Source: Enterococcus sp. CSURQ0835 (lineage in GTDB: Bacteria > Bacillota > Bacilli > Lactobacillales > Enterococcaceae). Taken from it: 64,000 nt of DNA. The notes under the pieces are model-generated. The model saw nothing but the letters and a program-made list of their open reading frames with translations, did not search any database and was not told the DNA's origin. The stretch lies in the NCBI RefSeq assembly GCF_902706605.1, contig NZ_CACSLH010000001.1, forward strand, positions 207,411-271,410, read 5' to 3'. Below, piece by piece: positions 34,866-43,048 of the stretch (position 1 is its first letter; each line of letters begins with the position of its first letter). The position numbers were made by a program, and so were the translations under genes.

Positions 34866-35765
34866 TTAGTAATCATCTTTGCGATAACCGTAGTCTTTAA
34901 GGTAGACTTGTTTGTCACGCCAATCTTTTTGGACTTTGACCCACAATTCGAGATAGACTTTGTCCCCTAGTAACCGTTCGATATCCTTTCGAGCTTGCGT
35001 GCCAATATTTTTCAACATCTTGCCGCCTTTACCGATGATGATCCCTTTTTGGCTCGTCCGTTCCACGATGATCGTTGCTTGGATATGGACTTTGTCATTT
35101 TCATCTCGCTTCATGGAATCAGTCACTACCGCCACTGAATGAGGGACTTCATCTCGCGTCAAAAACAGAACTTTTTCCCGCACCAATTCAGATACGATGA
35201 AAAATTCGGGGTGATCGGTCACTTGATCATCAGGAAAATATTGGGGACCAGCAGGCATTTGATTGACCAACGTCGTCAACAAGTTATCGACATTGTTGCC
35301 TTCAGTCGCTGAGATCGGGATCACTTCTTTGAAATCCATCACTTGCCGATAATCGTCAATGATCCCAAGCAAATCATCGGGATGGATTTTATCGATCTTA
35401 TTGATGATCAAATAGACGGGGACGTTTTGCTTTTTCAACCGTTCTAAAATAAAATCATCGCCGCGACCGCGTTTTTGATCTGCGCTGATCATAAACAAGA
35501 TCGCGTCGACTTCTCGCAATGCGCTATAGGCGGCTTCCACCATGTAATCGCCCAGCCGGTGTTTTGGTTTATGGATCCCTGGCGTATCGATAAAGACTAC
35601 TTGCGCGTCATCTGTCGTATACACACCTTGGATCTTATTGCGCGTCGTTTGCGCTTTGTCACTCATGATCGCGATCTTTTGACCTACGATGCGGTTTAAA
35701 AGCGTCGATTTGCCGACATTTGGTCGACCAACGATCGCTACAAAACCTGATTTATGTTCTGTCAT
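34866..35765 (-). CDS. era: GTPase Era
   Basis: A 299-aa GTPase needed for 16S rRNA maturation and 30S assembly. G motifs: GRPNVGKST (G1), QTTRNKIQG with T (G2), [10 protein letters not shown] (G3), NKID (G4) and ISATEG (G5). A C-terminal KH domain ends with [11 protein letters not shown] and LFLELWVKV-like residues. AAGGAA precedes the ATG. Lies between dgkA and recO. Confidence 0.97.
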   Translation of the reverse strand: MTEHKSGFVAIVGRPNVGKSTLLNRIVGQKIAIMSDKAQTTRNKIQGVYTTDDAQVVFIDTPGIHKPKHRLGDYMVEAAYSALREVDAILFMISADQKRGRGDDFILERLKKQNVPVYLIINKIDKIHPDDLLGIIDDYRQVMDFKEVIPISATEGNNVDNLLTTLVNQMPAGPQYFPDDQVTDHPEFFIVSELVREKVLFLTRDEVPHSVAVVTDSMKRDENDKVHIQATIIVERTSQKGIIIGKGGKMLKNIGTQARKDIERLLGDKVYLELWVKVQKDWRDKQVYLKDYGYRKDDY

Positions 35766-35812
35766 AATTTATTCCTTCCTTAGTAGCGTAGTATTAATAG
35801 CCAACTACGCTC

Positions 35813-36211
35813 TTAAAACAATTCTTTCACTAGCTCGATCAGTTTAGGGATAAATAAAATCAAGCCCACGACCACAGAAAACAGCGACGTCAATAACACC
35901 GCTCCGGCTGCCATGTCTTTGATTTTTTTACCGATCGGATGGAAATGATAATCCGTCACCATGTCCACGACATTTTCAAAGACCGTATTGATGATCTCGA
36001 CGATCCAAACGAGAAAGATCGCTAACAGCAACCACAGCCATTCGATTCGATTCAATTGAAAGATCAGGCCTGCAATGATCGCAAGTCCGCCGAACACCAC
36101 ATGTTTGCGCATATTCCGCTCCTCTTTGAAGACCGTTTTGACGCCTTGGATCGCAAATTCCAGTGAATTGATAAAGTGCTTATTTTTTTTCGTTCTATCT
36201 TTTAAGTCCAT
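35813..36211 (-). CDS. dgkA: Undecaprenol/diacylglycerol kinase DgkA
   Basis: A small integral membrane kinase of about 132 aa with three helices; in Gram-positives it phosphorylates undecaprenol. The signature ENVVDMVTDYHFHPIGKK..DMAAGAVL near 75-105 is present, including the conserved Glu and Asn-Thr (EIINTVFE). The start is ambiguous: ATG 36211 or ATG 36217, both inside the 3' end of ybeY and without a strong ribosome site, so translation is probably coupled to ybeY. Confidence 0.9.
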   Translation of the reverse strand: MDLKDRTKKNKHFINSLEFAIQGVKTVFKEERNMRKHVVFGGLAIIAGLIFQLNRIEWLWLLLAIFLVWIVEIINTVFENVVDMVTDYHFHPIGKKIKDMAAGAVLLTSLFSVVVGLILFIPKLIELVKELF

Positions 36212-36671
36212 AGGCATCCAAGATCTCTTTCTGCAGACCGAACATCTCTTTTTCATCTTCCGGGTTCATATGATCATACCCATTGATGTGTAAAAATCCG
36301 TGGACCGCTAAAAAACCTAACTCGCGATCATAGCTGTGACCATAATCTTGCGCTTGCTCTTTTGCCCGTTCGATCGAGATCATGATATCGCCTAAGTTAC
36401 GGGGCAATGGATCGTCGCCATCTTCAAAAACGACGGGGACCTCATCATCACTTTCTTCTTCTAAAGCAAAACTGATCACATCAGTCGGGGCATCTTTGCC
36501 ACGGTAGTCACGGTTGATCACTTGGATCGCAGCGTTGTCCATAAAAGTAACGGACATCTCTGTGTCTTCCGGTAACTTCAAATAATCAGCTGCAAATTGT
36601 AGCAGATCATCGATTTCTTTGATTTTTTCTTCTGAGACTTGGTTAGTCTCATCAATGAATGTGACGTCCAT
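36195..36671 (-). CDS. ybeY: Endoribonuclease YbeY
   Basis: A 158-aa metal-dependent RNase acting in 16S rRNA 3' maturation and ribosome quality control. The zinc-binding HGFLHINGYDH motif (three histidines) lies near residue 125, and RDYRGKDAPTDVISF near 55 is a family mark. Starts immediately after pgpH (shared boundary 36671/36672) and overlaps dgkA by about 17 nt. Confidence 0.95.
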   Translation of the reverse strand: MDVTFIDETNQVSEEKIKEIDDLLQFAADYLKLPEDTEMSVTFMDNAAIQVINRDYRGKDAPTDVISFALEEESDDEVPVVFEDGDDPLPRNLGDIMISIERAKEQAQDYGHSYDRELGFLAVHGFLHINGYDHMNPEDEKEMFGLQKEILDAYGLKR

Positions 36672-38873
36672 TTAGTTGGCTCCTTTATCTTGTTCTTCTT
36701 TCATCTTTTCGGCTTCTGATTTCATTTTCGGATATTTGATCCGTGAATGGAAAGTCGAACTCAAACTGCTGATCAATGATTTTTCTACGACGCGGATCTC
36801 TCCCATCGTCAGTCCTGATTCATCCAACTGACTATCAGAGATCCGTTCTTCGATCAAGCTGTGAACAAATTCGGTGATCTTATCAATAGAAGGATGATCC
36901 ATCGCTCGCACCGCCGCTTCACAACTATCTGCGATACTGACCACACCAGCTTCGCGTGTTTGCGGTTTTGGTCCTGGATAACGAAATTCGGCTTCAGTGA
37001 TATCGGGATTGCGTTCTTTAGCTTTCACATAAAAATATTTCATCAAAGTCGTGCCGTGATGCTGGTAACAAATATCAATCACCATCTTTGGCATCTTGTA
37101 TTCTTTTAAGATCTTCGCCCCTTCGATCACGTGCCCGAAAATGATTTGTTTACTATCTTCTGGCAATAAGAAATTGTGGGGATTTTCCGCACCCGGCGGT
37201 AGATTTTCTACAAAGAAATTCGCGTGACGGATCTTGCCGATATCGTGGTAATAACAAGCCACCCGCGTCAAGAGCGAGCGCCCGCCGATCTCAGCGACGG
37301 CATTTGCTGAAAGGTTGGCTACCATCATGGAATGATGATACGTTCCCGGTGCTTCTTCTAACAATTGTTTCAACAACGGATGATTCGGGTTACTCAATTC
37401 ATTCAACGTGATCACCCCGTTATCAGTGACCAATAATTCAATATACGGTTGCAAGCCCATCCCGAGTAAAAAGGACAATAAGGAGCCCGCTAAGGCACAA
37501 AAAATCGTCTCCCACGTTTTGCCATCACCAAACGATAAGCCTTGATAGATCACTAGGACTAATGCCCATAGCAGTGGAAACAACACGATCCACAAAAAGG
37601 CCTGTTTTGTTTGATTGGAGATTTTTTGCTGTTTGACCATGATCGCTAAAATCCCAGCAAATAAATAGGTCATCAGCATAACCGTCAAGGTATTCGTCCC
37701 GATCGCATTATAATACACGAATAAGGCAAAGATCGTTTGAAAAACCGCCGCTAAGCTACCGGCACGGCGATTAGCAAAAACCGTCAGCACAAGTGGCGTA
37801 AAAGCCGCCGGGAAAAATAAACCAAGATTGCTGGAGCCATCACTTTGGAAAACTTGCAAAAATTTCATCAAAACTAAACTAAAGGTCATGGTCGCCGCAT
37901 AAAATAAAATGAAGCGGACCCGTTGAAATTCAACTTCGTACTGCCGACTGTAATACAGTAAGACAATGGCTTGTAACCCCACGGCTAAAATCATGGCGAC
38001 TAATGGAAAGATCGACGTGCCGGAGCTCGTCATGCCCAATAATTTCAATTTATTGATGGCATTGGCATCGATCTGGCTGCCCTCTCTGACGATGATCTCT
38101 CCTTGATAGATCATGACCGGTGATACGGAAGCTTTCGCTTGTGCTTTTAATTCATCCGTTCGCTTTTCATTTAACGAATCATTGACAACGATCCCGCTTT
38201 CGATCAAATAGCGGAGCGCTTCACTGCTGTCATCAGACAAGTTCAACTCCAAAATTTTATCGACAGCTTCTTGCTTATAACTCGCTAAATTATCCGTCCG
38301 AATCCGCTTAGCCATCTGTTCATCGATCAGTTTCAAACTGTCGCTTTCCACTTGATTCAATGAATCACTGTCCAGCTGAACGATCGCTTGATAAAAACCG
38401 TCTGGCAGCTTTTGATAAAAACTGACATCATCTTGATTGAGGTTTTCAAAATTCTTTTTCACAGCCGCTACTCGTTCATCCACTGTTGGCTGGGCCACGC
38501 CTTCGCCATTTTTAGCTTGCGCGATTTTATTTTGATAACTCTTATCTAGTTCACTGTTCGTCTTTTGGATCAAGTCGATCAATTGGCTGATCCGGTCGTG
38601 TTGTTCTTTGGCCAAGTCCGGCTGATACGTATACTCCGGAGTCACAGCTTCTGCTGCTAATTGGCGTTTTTGTTGGGTCTCAGCTTTATTTTCGATCGTT
38701 TTATTGGCTCGAATACTCTCAGAAGCTACTTGACCTTCTTTATAATCGACACTTTTTTGCCGCACGCTCGTAACCATGAGGGCGATCAAAAGTAAGGAAA
38801 AAATCCCTAAGATAAGGGGAATAAAGTTTGCGCCGAATTTTTTGCGCAATGCGTCGATGGGTTGATTTAGCAT
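36672..38873 (-). CDS. pgpH: PgpH, 7TM-HD cyclic-di-AMP phosphodiesterase
   Basis: A 733-aa membrane enzyme that degrades c-di-AMP. One N-terminal helix (about 20-40) is followed by an extracytoplasmic domain (to about 290), seven helices and a cytoplasmic HD domain. HD residues are in TYHHSMMVANL, YYHDIGKIRHANFF, IIFGHVIEGAKIL and CYQHHGTT. ATG 38873 has GGAGG 5 nt upstream; the longer frame to 38942 overlaps phoH coding sequence. It sits in the phoH-pgpH-ybeY order seen across Firmicutes. Confidence 0.94.
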   Translation of the reverse strand: MLNQPIDALRKKFGANFIPLILGIFSLLLIALMVTSVRQKSVDYKEGQVASESIRANKTIENKAETQQKRQLAAEAVTPEYTYQPDLAKEQHDRISQLIDLIQKTNSELDKSYQNKIAQAKNGEGVAQPTVDERVAAVKKNFENLNQDDVSFYQKLPDGFYQAIVQLDSDSLNQVESDSLKLIDEQMAKRIRTDNLASYKQEAVDKILELNLSDDSSEALRYLIESGIVVNDSLNEKRTDELKAQAKASVSPVMIYQGEIIVREGSQIDANAINKLKLLGMTSSGTSIFPLVAMILAVGLQAIVLLYYSRQYEVEFQRVRFILFYAATMTFSLVLMKFLQVFQSDGSSNLGLFFPAAFTPLVLTVFANRRAGSLAAVFQTIFALFVYYNAIGTNTLTVMLMTYLFAGILAIMVKQQKISNQTKQAFLWIVLFPLLWALVLVIYQGLSFGDGKTWETIFCALAGSLLSFLLGMGLQPYIELLVTDNGVITLNELSNPNHPLLKQLLEEAPGTYHHSMMVANLSANAVAEIGGRSLLTRVACYYHDIGKIRHANFFVENLPPGAENPHNFLLPEDSKQIIFGHVIEGAKILKEYKMPKMVIDICYQHHGTTLMKYFYVKAKERNPDITEAEFRYPGPKPQTREAGVVSIADSCEAAVRAMDHPSIDKITEFVHSLIEERISDSQLDESGLTMGEIRVVEKSLISSLSSTFHSRIKYPKMKSEAEKMKEEQDKGAN

Positions 38874-38886
38874 AACATCCTCCGAT

Positions 38887-39867
38887 CTAGGCTTCGCGGT
38901 GACGCAGATTTTCTTTCTCGTAAGCCTGGATGATTTCCGCAACGACAGGGTGTCTGACTACATCGCCGGCTTCAAATGTGATAAATTTGATTTTTTTGAT
39001 TCCTTTCAACGTTCGCTCAGCGTGAACTAAGCCACTCAACTGACCTTTTGGCAAATCGATCTGGCTGACATCGCCATTAACTACCATCTTCGAATTAAAA
39101 CCTAGACGCGTCAAAAACATTTTCATCTGCATGATCGTCGTATTTTGCGCCTCATCTAAAATGACAAATGCATCATCTAACGTCCGACCCCGCATGTAAG
39201 CTAGCGGTGCGATCTCGATCACGCCCCGTTCTAACAAACGATTCGTGTGTTCGACACCAAAAATCTGGTGCAACGCGTCATACATTGGCCGCAAATAAGG
39301 ATCGACTTTTTCTTTCAGATCTCCTGGCAAAAAACCTAAACTCTCGCCAGCTTCTACCGCTGGCCGCGTCAAAATGATCCGTTGAACTTGGCCTTTTTTC
39401 AAAGCGGCGATCGCCATGACGATCGCTAAGTAAGTCTTCCCAGTTCCGGCCGGGCCGATTCCGAACACGACATCTGATTTTTCAATCGCATGGACGTATT
39501 GACTTTGCCCTAATGTCTTCGGTCGGATCGGTTTTCCGTTGCGATCTTTCAAGATCTCTTCTTCATACATCATGACAAATTCATCTAAATGATTTTCTTG
39601 CGCTAAACGCAATGCCGTCATCACATCAGGCGTCGTTACTTTTACGCCGCGGCTGATCAAAAGTTGCAACGACCGAATAATATCGGCTACCATTTTGATC
39701 TCTGCTTTTGGACCGATCACTTGGATCATCTCACCGCGCGTGTTGATGGTCACATTCGTGTTGTCTTCTAAAAATTTTACATGCTTGTCGTGCGTTCCCA
39801 ACAGCATGCTGATGTCATCTTTTTCATTCAATTTTATTTCCAACGACTCGAAATCGTTATTTTCCAA
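38887..39867 (-). CDS. phoH: PhoH-like ATPase
   Basis: A cytoplasmic P-loop ATPase of about 326 aa with GIGPAGTGKTYLA (Walker A), FVILDEAQN (Walker B), and RPAVEAGESLGFLPGD; related proteins have RNA-helicase/RNase associations. The start is uncertain: TTG 39867 lies 10 nt after AGAGGAG and aligns with the usual N-terminus, whereas ATG 39891 has a weaker AGGAAAG site. I prefer the TTG. A 14-nt gap separates it from pgpH. Confidence 0.88.
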   Translation of the reverse strand: MENNDFESLEIKLNEKDDISMLLGTHDKHVKFLEDNTNVTINTRGEMIQVIGPKAEIKMVADIIRSLQLLISRGVKVTTPDVMTALRLAQENHLDEFVMMYEEEILKDRNGKPIRPKTLGQSQYVHAIEKSDVVFGIGPAGTGKTYLAIVMAIAALKKGQVQRIILTRPAVEAGESLGFLPGDLKEKVDPYLRPMYDALHQIFGVEHTNRLLERGVIEIAPLAYMRGRTLDDAFVILDEAQNTTIMQMKMFLTRLGFNSKMVVNGDVSQIDLPKGQLSGLVHAERTLKGIKKIKFITFEAGDVVRHPVVAEIIQAYEKENLRHREA

Positions 39868-40053
39868 AAAAAGTTCATCTCCTCTAACCATATTCTTTCC
39901 TATCATACCACAATGTCCATGAAAGAAAAATCTTCCTAAAACGGAACTTAAGAAATTAAAAGATGTCGCTAGTCTAAACGTTTGAGCCCGGATTTGTCTA
40001 CTTGGGGAGCTTACGAGAGGCAACCACCTGTACTAGAGTTTCAGTTTACTATA

Positions 40054-40200
40054 TGTTATAATGACGTTGCGATAAAAAAGAAGCCTGACTGCCATCAGAC
40101 TTCTCGTGTGGAGCTAGTTTTTTGCTAGACTTCGCTCAGGTTTTCATTACTTATCTTAAACCGTACGCTGGCCTAGCGAATACGGTTTTTTTTATGCCTT
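40054..40200 (+). ncRNA. Candidate small RNA with own promoter and terminator
   Basis: An extended -10 (TGTTATAAT, 40054-40062) starts an RNA near 40069. It contains a hairpin (AGAAGCCTGA / TCAGACTTCT, about 40079-40104), the left copy of an inverted repeat (40115-40138) and ends at a strong terminator (AAACCGTA / TACGGTTT with eight T, 40158-40192). It holds no ORF of note and its 3' end overlaps the convergent small membrane gene. Not matched to a known RNA family. Confidence 0.5.
40115..40138. repeat. Left inverted repeat beside the small membrane gene
   Basis: 24 bp (TAGTTTTTTGCTAGACTTCG continuing CTCA). Its near-reverse-complement is at 40464-40486, with two or three differences. The pair brackets the 90-codon gene. 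Confidence 0.75.
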
Positions 40201-40445
40201 TTTTGCTTGTTGCTCCGACTGGATTTTTCCGAGTCGGATTTATATTTAAGCTTTGCTATTCGCTCATCGCGAATGCACTTCCTAAATGAAACAAGCAGAT
40301 AGACTAAAGCAGCTGATTCGAAGATCATCACGCCGCCAGGAATTTTGGCTACTAACGCACTCATCATACAAATCGCTCTGATGATGCTGACAAATTCCAC
40401 TTTGTTCTCCTTTGCAGTGAGAGAAAAAGCACCGTATTTTTTCAT
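40173..40445 (-). CDS. Small membrane protein of unknown function
   Basis: A 90-aa protein not recognised as any family. ATG 40445 has GAGGAGG 7 nt upstream, which is strong support for it being real. Two hydrophobic segments (about 22-40 and 43-58) are followed by a strongly basic tail (KCIRDERIAKLKYKSDSEK then many Lys/Arg/Ser). It could bind membrane plus nucleic acid or phosphate head groups, but that is a guess. A minus-strand promoter (TATAAC or TATAGT near 40500) lies upstream. Inverted repeats flank it and a convergent small RNA overlaps its 3' end. Confidence 0.6.
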   Translation of the reverse strand: MKKYGAFSLTAKENKVEFVSIIRAICMMSALVAKIPGGVMIFESAALVYLLVSFRKCIRDERIAKLKYKSDSEKSSRSNKQKRHKKNRIR

Positions 40446-40463
40446 GGCATTCCTCCTCATGGT

Positions 40464-40486
40464 TGAGCGAAGTCCGCCAAAAACTA
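40464..40486. repeat. Right inverted repeat beside the small membrane gene
   Basis: 23 bp (TGAGCGAAGTCCGCCAAAAA continuing CTA), in the 5' leader of the small membrane gene; partner of 40115-40138. Confidence 0.75.
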
Positions 40487-40582
40487 ATTTATTCCACTGT
40501 TATACTATAAACGCCTCACAACAAAAAGGCAATTACCACTTTATGTTCGATCAACATGCGTGACTTCCTATCTGAAACCACA

Positions 40583-40616
40583 AAAAAACCACCAAGCCGA
40601 AGCTCAGTGGTTTAAC
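40583..40616 (-). terminator. Terminator of rpsU-yqeY
   Basis: On the minus strand AAACCACTGAGC-TTCG-GCTTGGTGGTTT, a 12-bp hairpin with a TTCG tetraloop, followed by a T-run. Confidence 0.87.
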
Positions 40617-40618
40617 CA

Positions 40619-41065
40619 TTACTGATTTAAAAGTTCTTTGACGACCGCGTTGACTTGGTTACCGTCTGCTTTGCCTTTGACTTGCGGCATCACAGCACCC
40701 ATGACTTTGCCGAATTCCTTTGGTGAAGTCGCGCCAGTCTTTTCAATCGCAGCTTTTACGATATCACGAATTTCTGATTCAGAAAGTTGTGCCGGCAAAT
40801 ATTTCTCTACGATCGCGATCTCCTTTTTAACATCTGCAATGAGATCGTCGCGGCCAGCTTTTTCAAATTCCGCTAAAGAATCGCGCCGTTGTTTCATCTC
40901 ACGTGATAAAACGGTCAATTCTTCTTCGTCATTCAAATCCCGTCCAGCATCGATCTGCTCTTTTTGAAGTGCGGCTTTTAACATCCGGATGACTTGCAAA
41001 GTCTCTTTGTCTTTAGCTTTCATCGCTTGTTTCATATCCGCGTTCAAAGTTGCAAGTAGTGACAC
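40619..41065 (-). CDS. yqeY: GatB/YqeY-domain protein
   Basis: A 148-aa YqeY protein. It shares the tRNA-binding helical domain found at the C-terminus of GatB: ADMKQAMKAKDKETLQVIRML at the start and GKVMGAVMPQVKGKADG near the end. Its precise role is unknown. Lies 20 nt after rpsU, the usual rpsU-yqeY operon. Confidence 0.93.
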   Translation of the reverse strand: MSLLATLNADMKQAMKAKDKETLQVIRMLKAALQKEQIDAGRDLNDEEELTVLSREMKQRRDSLAEFEKAGRDDLIADVKKEIAIVEKYLPAQLSESEIRDIVKAAIEKTGATSPKEFGKVMGAVMPQVKGKADGNQVNAVVKELLNQ

Positions 41066-41085
41066 CTAATCACTCCCATCAACGA

Positions 41086-41262
41086 CTAGAATTTTTTACG
41101 TTTTCTAGCTGCTTCTGATTTTTTCTTACGTTTCACACTTGGTTTTTCATAAAATTCACGTTTACGAGATTCTTGCAGAGTTCCCGCTTTAGAAACGGAA
41201 CGTTTGAAGCGACGAAGAGCATCGTCAAGAGATTCATTTTTACGAACCACTGTTTTTGACAT
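41086..41262 (-). CDS. rpsU: 30S ribosomal protein bS21
   Basis: A 58-aa, very basic protein (opening [20 protein letters not shown], ending in Lys/Arg-rich RKRKKF) that is unmistakably bS21, which helps the 30S subunit engage initiation sites. GGAGGGAGGG precedes the ATG at 41262. A near-consensus promoter lies about 85 nt upstream. Confidence 0.97.
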   Translation of the reverse strand: MSKTVVRKNESLDDALRRFKRSVSKAGTLQESRKREFYEKPSVKRKKKSEAARKRKKF

Positions 41263-41345
41263 GTAAATTCCCTCCCTCCGAGCTTAAAAAGTAACCGTTT
41301 GTGTTATTGAATTTACGTTCAAAAAAACAAGACCGTCCATAAGTC

Positions 41346-41374
41346 ATTATAGCTAATCCCAACTTTTCAGTCAA
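41346..41374 (-). promoter_or_regulatory. rpsU promoter
   Basis: TTGACT (41374-41369), 17-bp spacer, perfect TATAAT (41351-41346), on the minus strand. Confidence 0.9.
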
Positions 41375-41532
41375 GGCAGTCTGACGATTTTTAGCGTGCT
41401 AGCTTAAATTAATTTTCACAAGGTCAGTCTGCATTCGTTATGGTTTGGCTGTTCTTACTACTGTAGCGCCATTTGATTGCCTTTTTACATTTTTTAAGGA
41501 AGTGGTAGCCGCTTACTTCTAGTCTAAAAATT

Positions 41533-41964
41533 TTATTTATTTCGGCATGCCGGACATTTCCCATAGAGTTCAAAGCGATGGCCGTCGATCTCGTAATCAT
41601 CCAGCTGCTCTTGGAAAAAATCCATTGGGCATAATTCCAACTCTTTCGTTTTGCCGCACACCGTACAAATAAAATGATGGTGATGACTAAAATTTCCGCT
41701 GCAACTGAAACGGAACTTCATCTCCCCTTGAAACTCGGTGTCTTCTACGATCCCGATATCACAAAATTCCCGCAAGTTGCGGTACACGGTATCATAACTC
41801 AGCCCGGGAAAACATTCGTTAAGAAAATCATAAATTTCTCTTGCTGCTACATAGCGATTGTTTTTGATCAAAAACTGTAATAAAGCTTCGCGTTTTTTCG
41901 TATACTTCAAGCCGTTTTCTTTGACTTTTACTAGTGCTTTTTCTAATAGTGTCGTCTCCATCAT
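41533..41964 (-). CDS. Fur-family metal regulator, Zur-like
   Basis: A 143-aa Fur-family repressor. It has an N-terminal winged helix (LKYTKKREALLQFL; GLSYDTVYRNLREF recognition helix), a SHHHHFICTVCGK hinge/metal region and two CxxC zinc pairs (CTVC and CPAC). The pattern is nearer Zur than PerR (the GEMKFRFSCSG and HHHH arrangement), but Fur cannot be excluded. GGAGG precedes the ATG. It diverges from the second PDRP gene; CGTAATGATT at 41981-41990 resembles one half of a Zur box, suggesting autoregulation. Confidence 0.82.
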   Translation of the reverse strand: MMETTLLEKALVKVKENGLKYTKKREALLQFLIKNNRYVAAREIYDFLNECFPGLSYDTVYRNLREFCDIGIVEDTEFQGEMKFRFSCSGNFSHHHHFICTVCGKTKELELCPMDFFQEQLDDYEIDGHRFELYGKCPACRNK

Positions 41965-42003
41965 GGGTCGCCCTCCAAACCGTAATGATTCTGAATAAAA
42001 TTA

Positions 42004-42012
42004 TGGTATAAT
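42004..42012 (+). promoter_or_regulatory. Extended -10 promoter of PDRP paralogue 2
   Basis: TGGTATAAT (TG-n-TATAAT) 19 nt before AGGAGG. It lies close to the Zur-like sequence at 41981. Confidence 0.65.
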
Positions 42013-42043
42013 AAGCTATCGACAAATGCAAGGAGGATTTTTC

Positions 42044-42904
42044 ATGAACAATGAAAAACAAACTGACCTCGTCACGATGTTCGTCATTTCTGATTCAGCC
42101 GGTGAAACGGCAACTAAATTAGCGCAAGCTTGTATGGCGCAATATCCGACAGTGGAGTTTTGTCTTTTCCGCCGTACCTTCATTCATTCAAAAGACTTAT
42201 TGCTAAAAGCATTGCAAGACGCAAAACAAGAAAACGGTATGGTCATCCATACGTTGATCGACCCGGAGCTTTCCAGCATCGCGGAAGAATTTTGTATCAA
42301 AGAAGATCTTTTCCATATGGATTTATTGAACCCAGTCGTCACTGAGATCGCCCACCGGGCTAAGATCGCGCCAGCTAATGAAGCCGGCGCACTCCACCAT
42401 TTGAATGACAATTATTTCAAGCGGATCAAAGCGATGGAATTTGCAGTCAAATATGATGACGGAAAAGATCCCCGCGGTTTTTTAGAAGCCGATGTGATCT
42501 TACTGGGTGTTTCTCGGACTTCCAAGACGCCGCTGAGTTTGTATTTAGCAAACAAAAATTTAAAAGTCGCCAACTTGCCGCTGATTCCGCAAGCCCATAT
42601 TCCCAAACAACTCTTTGAAGTCGATCCTAAAAAAATCGTCGGCTTGACCAACGATCCTGAAGTCTTGATCGATATTCGCAAAGAACGGATGCGGGCATAC
42701 GGTTTAAATCCAGAAACTGCTTATTCCGATCGCAACAAGATCCAAGCCGAACTCGATTTTGCTAATGACTTGTACGAAAAATTAGGTTGTGTCGTGATCA
42801 ATGTCGCGTCCCTTTCAATTGAAGAGACCGCCGCGATGATCATGAGCGCCTTAGATCTCGAAGACCACAGCTATTACTTTATGCAAGACGACGATGAGGA
42901 GTAA
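42044..42904 (+). CDS. YqfL/PDRP-family kinase/pyrophosphorylase (paralogue 2)
   Basis: A 286-aa second DUF299 protein, with GVSRTSKTPLSLY as nucleotide loop and the FAVKYDDGKDPRGF motif intact, so both copies should be catalytically competent. The C-terminus is more acidic (MQDDDEE) than in the copy at 26500. ATG 42044 has AGGAGG 8 nt upstream. Standing alone and opposite a Zur/Fur-type gene, it probably answers to a different signal from paralogue 1. Target (PPDK, PEP synthase or other) is unknown. Confidence 0.9.
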   Translation: MNNEKQTDLVTMFVISDSAGETATKLAQACMAQYPTVEFCLFRRTFIHSKDLLLKALQDAKQENGMVIHTLIDPELSSIAEEFCIKEDLFHMDLLNPVVTEIAHRAKIAPANEAGALHHLNDNYFKRIKAMEFAVKYDDGKDPRGFLEADVILLGVSRTSKTPLSLYLANKNLKVANLPLIPQAHIPKQLFEVDPKKIVGLTNDPEVLIDIRKERMRAYGLNPETAYSDRNKIQAELDFANDLYEKLGCVVINVASLSIEETAAMIMSALDLEDHSYYFMQDDDEE

Positions 42905-42908
42905 CACT

Positions 42909-42943
42909 AAAAAACCGTGAACGATCATGTTCGCGGTTTTTTG
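42909..42943 (+). terminator. Terminator of PDRP paralogue 2
   Basis: AAAACCGTGAAC / GTTCGCGGTTTT hairpin with T-run. Confidence 0.85.
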
Positions 42944-43048
42944 CTTGAACAAATCATTTCGTACTAAAAGTAAGAATAGTTGCAAATCGCTTCGTTCGGT
43001 GCTATTTTCCAGTCAAGGGGAACTCTCCATATTTAGGAGCTGATTCAA

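Noticed and set aside
39868..40023. N-terminal extension of PhoH
   Set aside because: The extra residues have no family likeness; AGAGGAG supports TTG 39867.
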